The translations under genes and the position numbers were made by a program. A stretch of DNA of 64,000 nucleotides from assembly GCA_024516035.1 (NCBI GenBank), contig CM044964.1, forward strand, positions 26,022,317-26,086,316, read 5' to 3'. Shown one piece after another: positions 39,578 through 54,200 of the stretch. How positions within the stretch are numbered: position 1 is the first letter of the stretch; each line of letters starts with the position of its first letter. The notes under the pieces are model-generated. The model searched no databases. It saw only the letters and a program-made list of their open reading frames with translations, and was not told the DNA's origin. This stretch comes from Bactericera cockerelli. Its lineage: Eukaryota; Arthropoda; Insecta; Hemiptera; Triozidae.

Positions 39578-42500
39578 GTGAGTTAGATTCATTTGTATTA
39601 TATGAGTAACATTTTTACAACTCAATAATATGATAAGACAGCAGCATCATAACTCATCTAACGTTTAAGCCTGGCCATTCAGAGGGGAAATGCAGCCAGC
39701 ATTGCGGGCTCATTCCCCTTCACAAATTCTCTGAATGAAGTGTTTGTGTTATAGTTCAATAAAAATTAAAATGTACCTACCTACAATTAAAAAAAACTCA
39801 ATAATTGTGTCACTGGGGAACGTTAAACGTAATTATGCAGTAGCAGCTTTGTCAGGCCAAAACACAATGACACAAATCATTAGTGTCCTTAACAGGGTGT
39901 GCGTTAGGACGGGCATCCAGTCGTAAAAAATTGTAAGAATAAATGCTAGAACCAAAATTAGATTAAAAACTTGACTTGTCTATACGAGTATCATAGGCTT
40001 TAAAAGATTTAGAGAGCAGTCTAATCCAGACATTCCAGGGGTCGTGGGTTCGAAACCTAGCCGAAACATGACAAGTTATCCTCCCATTTGAGATTTTTAC
40101 CACATAATATGTGTCTTGGGCTTACTGCTGGGATAATGGGACTTAAATAGTCCTAATCGGACAGGGAAACAAGGGAATAAAGTCGACAAGTTTGACGTTC
40201 AATACGTAACAAATTATAAATTCATAATATGAGACTAGACTATGAATTTCATCTTGCGACTATGAATTAGTACAGATAACAATGAATCCAGTCTCATATT
40301 ATGAATATATAATTTGATACATATTATGTGTCAAACTTTTTGAATTTATATTTTAGTTGTGAAAATATTGTATGGACACTTGGATCCAATGTGTACAGGA
40401 TCAGTTTGGTTTTTACGTCCGGACGATATACTGAGGTCAATGATTTTGTCTCTTCTCTTACTGATTAATTTTTACTGAAAGTAGATGTGTATAAAAACAA
40501 ATTTTATTTACCATGGTCAGGCATACATTATAACATAATTACAATCAAAAGTACCACAAACATCGCACAACAGCCTTGCAAACTAGAGTTCCTCTTCCAT
40601 TTCTCTCATCCTGGGACCACTCTCATAAATCGTAGGTGTCGAATAATTAGTCCTCTAGTTTTCCCTAACTCAATTATACCCCAAACAATCCAGTCTACTA
40701 GTTATTATTATTATTATTAAATTATGTTTGATAATCAAGTCTGTACCTCTACCACCACCCTGTCAAAAATTATTTAATTATACTACATAGTTGGAACGCC
40801 TCACCCTAAAATTAGCATACAGAATGGTCAGGTAACCTGAATTTTGTTCTAGTTTTGGAATATATATATTTATATGAAATTATGTCAAACACAAAATTCC
40901 ACCTCGGTTGTGCAAAGGGTTTCTTCCTAATTTGAATGATATCGCAGGTGGGCGAAGTTCGGTCTGAGGATTTGGAGTTATACAAGTTATTTCACATGAA
41001 AGCTTTGCTGGAAGTCATTTGAAATGCAGATTTTCAATGTTTTCTAACACTGGATATTCAGAGAGAGCTGTTTCAGCATTTATGATTGGATGAAATGCAA
41101 CGTTGTCGAATCTTTGTTAAGCGTTTGGTCACAGATGGCATAGCAGTAATCAAGTTCACCACACATCAAGGGCACTCAAGGCTTTCAAAAATAACAGAGA
41201 AAGCACATTCAGTGCAATGGTAGTCAAATGGTTAACGCGCTAGTCTGGTAATCCAGGTAGCGTAGGGATCCGTTGGTTCGAATCCCACCCAGTGCATGAA
41301 TTATTCCTCATTCATTTGAGTTTGTGACCACATAATAATAAGACTCTGAGGGTTAGGTGGTAGAAAATGCTTTGAGCATTCACCTCGCCTGGTGGTTACC
41401 TTCCACAAAAGAGTTTTATTATTATTCAGAATAATAATGATAATAATAACTCACATGGTGGACTCTTTAGTCTAATAGTCAGCAGAATAGAAATAGTAAT
41501 TCTAATTTAATGTATAGTTGCCTGAAATAATACAAAAGCGGTTCCGGGACACAATAACATTAAAAAACTAATTTAATTTAAAATATTTCCAACTTGACTG
41601 AAAGAACATGTGTTCAATGAAAAGCCAAACATATTTGAAAAAGTAGATATTAAAAGGAATCATGATGACCCAAGTACTCTCATGTAATCATGTACGGTTG
41701 CATGACTTGATGTTTTATAGAACACAAATTGCTTCATTCTAAGAAATTTTGTTGGAAAAAGGACACTTGTGTATAAAAGATGTGTAGAGGTCTCTATAGA
41801 AATGTACAAAAATAGAATGTTGATGATGGTTTGGACTGAAGTTGTAATGGAGACAGAATAATTGAGGAAAATATTGAGAATAACATTATCTGGTTCCAGT
41901 AACCAGTGGAACTTAGAAATAAAGTGAACATAAAGGAGAAGAAATGAAATTGAGAAGAAGCAGAATGTTGTAAGAGAGACGTTATTATTATTACATTACT
42001 CTTTAGTTCAGGTTTTATTTATATTTATTTCATAACTTATTATGTTCATTGTATATAATAAAGCTTGATCCAATTGTTTATATAAAATAAATATTTACAG
42101 TATCAAATTATAAAGAAAAAAATATATAGATTAAACAAAGAAACAAGAACAAAAAAGAGAATAAAGCTAATGTCCTTCTTATAGGGCGGGGTTATTGCGT
42201 GTGGCTATCTCTTCCACCCAAGACATGAACAAAATATTTGGTAGACGAGCCACTCACTACAGTTATGATATAAAAAAACAAAATGAAAGTCTATACATAC
42301 ATAATATAGAAGTTAGAGTTACAAAAGATTATAGAAGAAAGTGGGTAGGATTGCCAGAACTAACAATACTCACCCATGAGCCAATAACCCCGCCCTTTAG
42401 TTAGGACATATTATGTTTATTTTTTCCTGTTTATATTAATTTTGTCAATTTTGTATATTAATTTTTACCATTATTTTTTTGTATAAATGTTTTTCTAATA

Positions 42501-45500
42501 AAGAGTTTCATAAAAATAATAATAATGAGGAAGATATTGACTAATGTCGACCCCAAGTAGGTTTGGGAAAAAAATAGAGTAAAAGAAGAAAAGAGGGTAA
42601 AGTAGATGTGAAATTGGTAGTGCTGGAAGCAAACAACCTTACCCCAGAAGTCAAAAGGGAAAAGGTCAAATGAGAAGAAAAAAAAAATAATAATAAGGGA
42701 AAGTAGATCTAGATATTGTGAAGAAAGAAGAGCACAAAAACATTGGACAAAGAGAAAAGGAAATTATGCGGAATCTTCATTCCGGTTGGGGTGTGACAAA
42801 AAACAGAAGCAGATGAAAAACATGGCGTAGTATGGTGATTAAAAGAGATACAAGGGGGAGAGAGGAGGAGATAGAGAGAGGAGAGATAAGAAATAGAGAG
42901 AGATAGAGAGAGGAGGAGATAGAGAGAGGAGAGATAAGAGAGAGAGAGATAGAGAGAGGAGAGATAGAGAGAGGAGAGATAAGAGAGAGAGAGATAGAGA
43001 GAGGAGAGATAGAGAGAGGAGAGATAAGAGAGAGAGAGATAGAGAGATAAGAGAGAGAGAGAGATAGAGAGAGGAGAGATAGAGAGAGGAGAGAGAGAGA
43101 GGAGGAGGAGATAAAGAAGAGAGAGGAGGAGATAGAGAAGGAGATAAAGAAGAGATAGAGAAGAGAGAGAAGGAGATAAAGAAGAGAGGGTGAAATGAAA
43201 GAGATGTTAGGATAAAGTTGGAAAGAAAGGAGGAGGAAACAGCGCACTGGTAGTCAAGTGGTTAATGCGCTAGTCTGGTAATCCAGGAAGCGTAGGGATC
43301 CGTTGGTTCGAACCTCACCCAGTGCATGAATTTTTATCATAAATTTGAGTTTGTGACCACACATAATAATAAGACTCTGAGGGTTAAGTGGTAGAAAATG
43401 CTTTGAGCATTAACCTCGCCTGGTGGTTACCTTCCACTAAAGAGTGTTATTACTATTACTAAGGTGAAGAGAAACGAAATTTCAGCAAAGAAAGGAAAAG
43501 TACATAATGTATTAATGAACCATAAGTGTGGAGATGAGAGAATGTCTTCAATTAGGAACATGTGTGTATGGCTTTTATGTTTGCGGTGAACTACAAAGCA
43601 AAAGAGAGAATTACATACATAATAGAGTACATACATTAAGAGAGGAGTACATAGATAAAGAGAGGAGTACATACATAAAAGAGAGGATATACATATAAGA
43701 GTGGAGTACATACATAAAAGAGAGGATATACAAATATACATAAAAGAGTGGAGTACGTACATAAAAGAGAAGATACATAAAAGAGTGGAGTACATAAAAA
43801 AGAAGTACAAACATAAAGAGTGGAGCACATAAAAAAAGAAGTACATACATAAAGAGAGGATACATAAAAGAGTGGAGTACATACATAAAAGAGAGGATAC
43901 ATAAAAGAGTGGAGTACATACATAAAAGAGAGGATACATAAAAGGGTGGAGTACATATGTACATTGTACAATGTACATAAAAGTCAGGATACATAAAAGA
44001 GTGGAGTACATAAAATTAGAAGGTGAGAAGAAGCAGAGGGAGACGAAGATAAAGAAACAAAAGCATTAGAGAAGGAAGAAGATATGAAAGAAAAGAAACA
44101 CATAGAGATGCAGGGGAGGATAATTTGTCGTGTCTCTCGGCTGGGTTTCTCACATGCGCGACCTCTGAATTACAATTATTGGTTTGGAGTATTAAAAAGT
44201 GATGGAGGCTCTTAATAATGCTGCGCAACTCACAAAATTGAAAAGAGGCCTTGAGCACCACAAAGAAACCATATTTTGATTTTAACATTACTATACCCAC
44301 AAATTCTGCCAAACCAACTGAGTGAAATAATATTAATAATAGATACTGACCACAAAAATCAGAAACACCGAAGATCAAACCGCACTACAATTACACAGTA
44401 AAATACATAAGTACATAGAGAGTACACACAGTACATACAGAATACATAAGTAAATAGAGAATACAGACAGTACATACAGAATAATTTAATACAGTATATC
44501 TACATAGTAGAATATAAAACAATAATTTTTCCAATGTCCACTCGTGACTTTTAGGGAGGGGTGTGCTTATGTCATTTATAACGATGAGAGCTCTGCCCGC
44601 ATTTTTAACCCAAATTCAGCGTAAATATGTCGGGTTGATTGGAAAGGGTTTTTTTTTCTCAATATTATTTCGTAGCTATGAAACAGGAGCCACTGTACAC
44701 GCTTATGGTCTATGTTGTAGCCTGCCCATCCCGTAGTATGCCTCCCCTCTGATGGGCGAGAAGTGACACAATACTTCCCATTTAAATGATGGGTCAACAT
44801 GAGCGCACCGAATGGTTTCTCTTACAAACAATAAATTGTAATCAAATTAAGAATACAAATTTTTGTCGGCACGGGGGATTGAACCCAGGACCTTCCGCAT
44901 GGCAAGCGAATGCTTAACCGCTGAGCTAATCGGGCGCTACTTTGGTTTGGTGTTATCATGAACTCTTTCAGTGCATTCATCAGGCTAGTGGATGTCATGA
45001 GTTCCTGTTTATCCAGGTCCAACAGTATAAGGGACCAACCGAAAAATTCAGGGTATATAGCTTTTGTCGCTAGAACAAAAAGCACATTTGCCGGCCAACA
45101 CTAAAATTCAGGTCCAACAGTATTATTATAAGAGAGCAACGAAAAATTTCAGATTATATAGCTTTTGCCGCTAGAACAAAAAGCACATTTGCCGGCCAAC
45201 ACTAAAATTCAAGACACCAAAAGAGGGCACAGAGTTTTCCAGCAAAACCCGATACTATTAGCGCCAGCCAGCCTGCATTAGGTGAACTTTCGTATCAGGA
45301 ACTAGCGTGAGCTTTAGAAACTAGAAAATTAGAACTAATAACTCTAAGTGCAAAGTTCAGGATTTGCCCTTTATTATCGTTTCGCCGAGGTGTGGGAAAA
45401 ACTGAGGGGGAATTTATAGTTGTGGGATGGGAATTTTATGGGGACTTTCGGGAGGAAGAGAGGGAAATTAAAGTATTTGTGTGGGAAATTTGGAGGGGTT

Positions 45501-47181
45501 GTTTTTTTATGATCTAGTTATAGTCGAGAGGAGAAGTATTTTATAGTTGTGGAGTGGGAGATTTAGAGGGGAATCTCGGAAGAACGGCTAGGAATGGAAG
45601 GAAATTATAGTACCGGTGTGGGAAATTTGGAGTAGGGAATTTTTGATCTCTTTTATAATTGACAAGAAAAAGGAAGAGAGGGAAATTATGAGGTGGAAAA
45701 TCTAGAGAAGGAAATTTTGGAGGTTTGGTTTTTGTGATTGTAATAACCCGTAAGGAAGAAGAAAAAGGAATTTTTAGACTTGCGGGGTAAGAATTTTAGA
45801 GAAGGATTTTTTTTTATGATAGGACTTTTATCCCCAAGAAGAACTTTTATAAACCAAGTCTTGGTGTTGTAGAGGAGGGAATCTCGGAGGTTTTCTTGAT
45901 AAACATTAAAATGGAGGAAAGGAAAATTTAATCATAGAAAGGCCGGAAATTTTACAGTCACAATTTCACAGTTTACAGCTAAATCCACATGCGCCTTGGG
46001 CCCAAAATGTAAATTATGTAAGATGACATTGACTCACAATCCATTCTTTATATTTTAACATAATTGTTTTTACAAAATTCTTTCCAAAGTGAGGATTGAA
46101 CTCATCTCTGGTGTGGGAAATTTGGAGTAGGGAATTTTTGATCTTCTTTTATAATTGACAAGAAAAAGAAGGAGAGGGAAATTATGAGGGTGGAAAATCT
46201 AGAGAAGGAAATTTTGGAGGTTTGGTTTTTGAGATAGTAAAAACCCGTAAGGAAGAAGAAAAAGGAATTATTAAACTTGTGGGGTAAGAATCTTAGAGAA
46301 GGATTTTTTTTATGATAGGACTTTTATCCCCAAGAAGAACTTTTATAAACCAAGACTTGGTGTAGAGTAGGGAATATTGGAGTTTTTCTTCATAAACATT
46401 AAAATGGAGGAAAGGGAATTTTAATCATAGAAAGGCCGGAAATGTCATCATACATAATTTTGGGCCCAAGGCCGGATCGCCTTGGGCCCAAAATTATGTA
46501 TGATGACATTGGCATACCAATGACACACAATCCATTCTTTATAATTATTTTAAGACATTTTTTTTTTTTACAAAATTCTTTCCAAAGCGAGGATTGAAGT
46601 CATCTCTGGACCACAGGAAGAAGTCATAACACCACGGAGTTTGGTGGAAGAACTATGCAATCTATGCATAGAGTAGTGGCGGAGTAGGGAGGGGTGTTTT
46701 TGAGGTCAGCATAGCTTACGGTGGGGTAGGGATAGCGGGTAGTCTGTTATGGCTTTCAACTTTCTCTCTCTCTCTATCTCTTTCTCTCTCTCTTTCTCTC
46801 TCTCTTCTCTCTCTCTCTCCTCTCTCTCTTTTCTCTCTCTCTCTTTCTCTCTCTCTCTTTTCTCTCTCTTTCTCTCTCTCTTTTTCTCTTTCTCTTTCTC
46901 TCGTTTTCTTTCTCTCTTTCACTCTTTCTCTCTTTCACTCTCTCTCTCTTTCTCTCTCCCTCACTCTCTCTCTCTCTCTTTCTCTCTCTCTTTTTTCTCC
47001 TTTCTCTTTCTCTTTGTCTTTCTCTCGTTTTCTTTCACTCTCTGTCTCTTTCTCTCTCTCTCTCCCTTTCTCTCTTATACTCTCTCTCTGTTTCTTTCTC
47101 TCTCTCTCTCTTTTACTCTCTCTCCTTTTCTCTCTTTCTCTCTCTCTCTTTCTTTTTTTCTCTCTCTTTTACTCTCTCTCA

Positions 47182-47235
<54 letters not shown>

Positions 47236-50216
47236 CCCCCCACACCCCTCTCCTCCCAATTTTCTGCCGGACATCTATGCTTTAACTATGGCTAGTGGCG
47301 TGTTGTGTTCAACTTTAAATTTGTTAGGATGTCTCGTTCATCCATTGAAAGTTACAGCTATCCACTTTCTTATCAGAGTCACACGCAAGAATAAATCAAA
47401 ATAAAAGTGGTGTCAACTTATCACTAGGACTCTAAACAAAGAGTTTGAGGTGTCGCCAACTATCCCCAACAAGTTGAATTAATTAGAAAAATCCACAGCG
47501 TCCTTCTGGAAGGACGTCAGCCCCATCTGGGTTAATACGCCTGAAATAACCAACCTCAGTAGAGATGGATAAAATCTGAGCGCACGGCAGTGCGCCAGGC
47601 CAAGTTCCAGCAAGCACGGCAGTGTATCTTTACACGAACCGATTCACCCGGTTTTTCACACCCTCATATCTTCGGGACAATTGATCATAGAGATATGAAA
47701 TTTGGAACAGAGATTTTCCTAATATCATTAAAAAGACATTGAAAATTTAAAGACTCTATGCAAGAAACTTTCAGAGGAATGTAATTTTGAAATTTGCGAT
47801 TTTGATACTGACTGACTGATTGACTGACTGACTGACTGACTGACAGATCATCAAAATTATGAGGCACTTCCCGACTACCTAGAAAGCTGAAATTTTGCAT
47901 GATTGTAGGGTTTATCGTAAAAGTACAGGGAAAAATCTGAAAACCGAATTTTTTTTCACTTATCGTGGTGTAAAACGGTGTCGTTTTAGGGAGAAAATAT
48001 ATAATCGATTATTGATCTAAATTATGAAGCACTTCTCGACTACCTAGAAAGCTGAAATTTTGCATGATGGTAGGGTTTATTGTAAAAGTACAGGGAAAAA
48101 TCTGAAAAAGTTCTAAAAACTGTTAAACGGTGTCGTTTTAGTGAGGAAGTATACTATATTATGTATATAAATTATGAGGCACTTCCCTATTACCTAGAAA
48201 GCTGAAATTTTGTATACTGGTAGGGTTTATTGTAAAAGTACAGGGAAAAATCTGAAAACCGGAACTTTCGCACTTATCATGCTGTTAAACGGTGTTATTT
48301 TAGGGAGGAAATATACCTACTCGAATATGTATATAAATTATGAGGTACTTCCCTACTACCTACAAAGCTGAAATTTTGCATGGTGCTACTAGGGTTTACT
48401 GTAAAAATACAGGGAAAATCTGAAAACCGGCACTTTCGTACTATTTCTGCTATTAAACGGTGTCGTTTTAGGGAGCATATTAAAGTGAATAATCTTGAAA
48501 TTTTTAATAAAAAATAATGAAACGTGCTGTGAAACGAATCATTTACAAAAAGTAATGATATCCCACAAAAAACTACCGTTAAAAAAAGGGCCAAGTTCCA
48601 GAACTCCTAATATCCAAAAAGGTTTCGCCTATGAATGCAGTGATATCTTGTTTGCGGCCAAGTTATCTTGGTACTAAACTATTTCTTTTTTTAAAACCCG
48701 TTTTCTGAGTTTCTCATTTTGTATGTTTTTAACTGCAAACTATCCTCTAACTTGACCAGTTTTATGCCATCGGTTGTATGGAATATTACGACTATATGTA
48801 TAGGTACAAAATGACAATATAACCATCACAAGGAGCGAAACTGGCCAAGTTAGAGGATAGTCTGCAGTTAAAAACATACAAAATGAGGAACTCAGAAAAC
48901 GGGTTTTAAAAAAAGAAATAGTTTAGTACCAAGATAACTTGGCCGCAAACAAGATATCACTGCATTCATAGGCGAAACATTTTTGGATAGGAGTTCTGGA
49001 ACTTGGCCCTTTTTTTAACGGTAGTTTTTTGTGGGATATAAATACTTCTGAAATAACCAACCTCAGTAGAGATGAGTTCGTGATCGTGAGTTCGATCCCA
49101 GGTCGGAGCAGACTTTTCAAACAGAAAATTCTGTTTCCTCCGTATATGTGAGGCTTCCATTTCCGGCCCTACCCAGGCCTCTGGTGAGGTTAATGTGGAT
49201 AACTGGTACCTAAGATTTTCAGCGAATGGAGGGTAAAAGAATAAGAAGTAGAGATGGCGGTGGATTTGTAACCTCGAGATGGTTGGTTCGAGTTTTGTGG
49301 GTGGAGTTTTTTTTTTCCTCTTCTTTTTAAGCGCTTTATAGTTTTCAACAGACTGGTTGTTCTTCGTTCACGGTCTTCAGTCAGACTATATGGACTTATG
49401 GAGTGATTGCGACATCTCTGGCTATTCCATGGTCAATCTGGGTAGCTGGTTTGTGAGGTGTCATTCCACCCAGTGCGTGAATTATTCCTCATAAATTTGA
49501 GTTTGTGACTACAAACAAAAAAAAAAACCTCTGAGGGTTCGGTGGTATAAGTAGTGCTTTGTTTAGACTGTCCGCGCAAGACAGGTAGTCCCATTATGCC
49601 AACAGTTTAGTGAATGCTTTGAGCAATAACCTCGCTTGGTTGTTACCTTCCAATAAAGAGTGTTATTATTATTATTATAGAGGTTAAAATCATCTTCTCG
49701 AATGACTTTATGCAAAGAGAGAGAGAGAGAGAGAGAGAAAAAAAGTCCCCCTTTACGAATGGTTTATAGACTTAACCGCACATTTATTTCTGGTGGCGTA
49801 CATGAGCCTCACGAGGACATTCGAGTAAGAGGAATTGAGGACATTAGATTACGAGGGGCTGGTTTTTCTTTTCCTTTGACATATGCACGCTTAAGAGGAT
49901 TACAGGATAAAAAAATACAAGTATATTAAATCCTTAAGTCGTGAGAGATATAGGGGATTAGGGATAGAGAAGGACAGAGAGAGAGAGTGAGAGAGAGAGA
50001 GAGAGAAAGAGAAAGAGAGGAGAGATAGAGGAGAAAGAGAAAAGAGAGGGGAGAGAAAGAGAGAGAGAAAAGTGAGGAACTAATATTAAAAAGGGGAGTA
50101 AGAGAGAGGGATTAAGGAATGAGAACATGGGAAAGATAAAGGATAGAGAGAGCAAAGTAGAGGAAAGGGTGGAGCGAAAATATGAGGAAGAAAGTGGGAG
50201 AGAGATAGAGAGAGAC

Positions 50217-50251
<35 letters not shown>

Positions 50252-50404
50252 CAGAAATAAAGAGGCAGGGAGAGAGAGGAAAAGGGAGTAAGAGAGGACA
50301 TACAGATAAAGAGTGAGAGAGAAACAGGGAGAGATAATGTAAAAAAAAAACAGTAATCTACATTCCATACCATTCGCTTTTATGTGGTAGTTAGAGAGCT
50401 TTTC

Positions 50405-50454
<50 letters not shown>

Positions 50455-51171
50455 CCCTATTTCTTGCTCTAAAGCTCTCTCCACTAAAAAAAAGCACGGG
50501 GTTTACCATAGTGCTATAATTACTGTTACATGGAGAACATATTTTTTACTGCGCATAATTATGAGCTTAAGTTTCACTTGAGTTCTTTTTTTACACTTAA
50601 GTGCGCGTTCAAGTGACACAGGTGTTCTGGATTTGTGTTCAAAGAAAGTTTTATTATAAATGATCTTTTTGAATTCCGAAAAGTGTTGGAATTATTTTGA
50701 CCCGGTTGTAGGGTTCTATTTTTGGTTAAAGACGGTAAAATTAGTCTGGACGGGAGTTTTACCCTCTATCGTACCAGCTGCCTACATTAACCTCATTCTG
50801 TCTGAGTTGGTTGGTTGGAAGAGATTGCCATAGGCAATAACCCCACCCTTTAGTTAGGACTTATGTTTTTGTATATTTTCTATTCTTTTTCATTTTTATT
50901 GTATACTAGGGGGCTGTCGCCCGCTTTGCGGGCTGAGGCATGGCCGTAAAGCAAAAAATCCTTTTTCGCCAATGGCAGGTGTTGTAGTGGGAATTTCGAA
51001 CATCTAGAGTCTAGACTATAAGACAAAGCTACCTACCAAATTTCAGCTTCCTAGGACTTACCAGTTCGGAGAAACAGTGATGAATCAATGAGTGAGTCAG
51101 TCAGTCAATGAGTGAAACTCTCTTTTATAAGTATAGATATATTGTTTCCATTACCTAATAAAGCGTTGTAT

Positions 51172-51205
<34 letters not shown>

Positions 51206-54200
51206 GTTGGGCTGGAAATGCCATCCTCACGTGTTTCTAACTCAGATTAGTTAGAAAATGGTAGGTAGTGCTGGACTCTTACTACAAATTAGGGTTCTAG
51301 ATATAGGTCTAACCACCTGACCCTCAGAGGCTTATTTTAATGTGAACACAAACTTAAATTAATGAGGAAAAACCAACGGACCCCTACACTACCTGGATTA
51401 CCAGACTAGCGCGTTAACCTCACAATACAAGTGCACTAATAGTCAAGTGGTTCACGCGCTAGTCTGGTAATCTAGGTAGCGTAGGAATCCGTTGGTTCGA
51501 ATCCCACCCAGTGCACAAATTTTTCATCATTGATTTGAGTTTGTGACCACATAAATGCTTTGAGTATTAACCTCGCCTGGTGGTTACCTTCCACTAAAGA
51601 GTATTATTATTATTATGACGCACCCTGTATAAAATTCAATAACAAAATCTACTGCTGAAGAAATTTCCATTCCTTCGTTAACTGAAATTATTTGCAAACT
51701 TGCTAATAAATAATAATCAAGTGACTAAATTAATGCAATTATCATAATTGAGTTGCGAAAATTTCTCCCCACAAAATAAATTGAAACCCACAAAGTTTAC
51801 ACTAGCTAATTGAAGAGTGTCGAAGGAATTTTAATGAATCGTTAAAGCTCGAATGTTGACTAGCCGCTTTCCCGTACTTTGCAATGGGCAGTAAATCAAC
51901 ACAGACCTGGGTGTATAGATATATTCTGTACTGTACAATTATTGTACAAATTGCAATATACCTATTTGAGGAGCATACGTGCAAAAATGAACATATCCAA
52001 AAAAAAAAAAAAAATAGAGTTAGGAATTGATTCTAACAGTTTATACTGAGCGGAATTCAAAAATTAAACAATAAATGTCATTTAATGACCTTACTCGAAC
52101 ACATCTCATAGAAATTGCGCTTTCAAAATGACAATATCAATCAAATCTGAACGGATCCATACTTGTTTCTATATTGTTTTACTTTTCATAATATCAGTTT
52201 TTCTTTCATACAGAAAATTCATATATTTCCGGATATGTTCATTTTTGCACACATTTATGCTCCTCATTTCTACATAATATACCTAGTAGTCACCCTGGCC
52301 GAGTGGGTTACTAGGCTTGCAAGCCCGGTGACCTGGGTTCGAACCCCAGAAGCACAGAAATTTTGTGAACTCTGTGCTTGGATGTCCGGGGTCCAATCAT
52401 ACCTCGTGAGGAAAAATGAGTAAATACTTGTATAGTCGCGGAATTACCCGAGTAAAAAGAATAATGTAAAATAATTTGGAAATGTAAAAGAGACTCTTAG
52501 AAAAGTGGTTAACGCGCTAGTCTAGTAATCCAGGTAGCGTAAGGATCCGTTGCGTTGGTTCAAATCCCACCCAGTGAATGAATTTTTCCTCATTAATTTG
52601 AGTTTGTGACCACATAATAACAAGACTCTGAGAGTTAAGTGGTAGAAAATGCTTTGAGCAATTGAGCATACACCTCGCCTGGTAGTTACCTTCCACTAAA
52701 GAGTGTTATTATTATTATTATTGCTCCACCCAAAAATAATAATAATAATATCGCCTTATTTATACTAACCGATTAGGACTATTAAGCCCCATTATTCCAG
52801 CAGTAAGCCCAAGACACATTATTATGTGGTAAAAATCCCAAATGGGAGGATAACTTGTCATGTCTCGTCTGGGTTTCGAACCCACGACCTCTGTAATCTC
52901 TGGATTCAAAGAGTGCCCCCTTTACCACTGAGCTACCGGGACAGACAAAATGTGAAGAATCTTTGAGCTCCACAACAAAGAAATCATACTAAAACTAATC
53001 TTCACACAGAGCTAGGTAATTCGAGAAATCCTTAAAAACCCGTCCCTTTTTTAGCTATCATTGACAACAATGATTATGATGGATCGGACGAAGTCAAAAC
53101 ACTTCCTTCAATCGAGAGAAGAAAAAAAAGCACGAACAATAATGTGGGAGGGATGAGATGAAGAAAGTGTTGAATTGAAACTGGGATGAAAATAAAAGAA
53201 ACCTAGGTATAAGATAAACCTGGATACAAGAGAAACCTGGATACAAGAGAAACCTGGATACAAGAGAAACCTTAATATAAGAGAAACCTGGATATAAGAG
53301 AAACCTAGATATAAGAGAAACCTGGATACAAGAGAAACCTGGATATTAGAGAAATCTTGATGTAAGAGACACCTGGATATAAGAGAAACCTGGATATAAG
53401 AGATACCTATATATAAGAGAAACCTGGAAATAAGAGAAACCTGATTGATATAAAAGAAACCTAGATCTTAGAGAAATCTTGATACAAGAGAAACTTAGAT
53501 AAAAGAGAAACCTGGAATATGAGAACCTGGATATAAGAGATACCTAGCCATAAGAGAAACCTGGATACAAGAGAAATCTTGATATAAGAGAAAAAGTTCC
53601 GGTGCTGAATAAAAAAATGAAAATTTGAAAGGGATGGATAAAAAAAGGAAAAAAGAAACAAGAGGGAAAAATGAAGAAGGGAGGAAAAAGGAACAGATAC
53701 ATCAAGGTTGTAAACAAAGACATCAGAGAAGGGATAAGGTGTATATTGTAGAATATAAAAGACATGGAGATTTGAATAAAAGGTTTTTTAAGAAGCTTTG
53801 GAAAGAGGTTTTTTAAGTAGCTTTGGAGGAGGCTTTTTAAGTAGCTTTGGGAGGAGGTTTTATAAGTAGCTTTGGAGGAGGTTTTTTCAAGAAGCTTTGA
53901 GAGGACGTTTTTTAAGGTAGCTTTGGGAAGAGGTTTTTAAAGAAGCTTTGGGAAGAGGTATTTTAAGAAGCTTTGGGAGGAGGTTTTTTAAGAAGCTTTG
54001 GGAGGAGGTTTTTAAGTAGCTTTGGAAGGAAGTTTTTTTAAGTAGCCTTGGGAGGAAGTTTTTTAGGTAGCTTTGGAAAGAGGTTTTTTAAGAAGCTTTG
54101 AGAGGAGGTTCTTTAGGTAGCTTTTGAAAGAGGTTTTTTAAAGAAGCTTTGGAAGAGTTTTTTAAGAAGCTTTGGAAGAGGTTTTTTAAGTAGCTCTGGA

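Noticed and set aside
43427..44011. 194-codon minus-strand frame with repeated MYVLHSF-like text
   Set aside because: It is a translation of the TACATA/AAAAGAGAGGA minisatellite.
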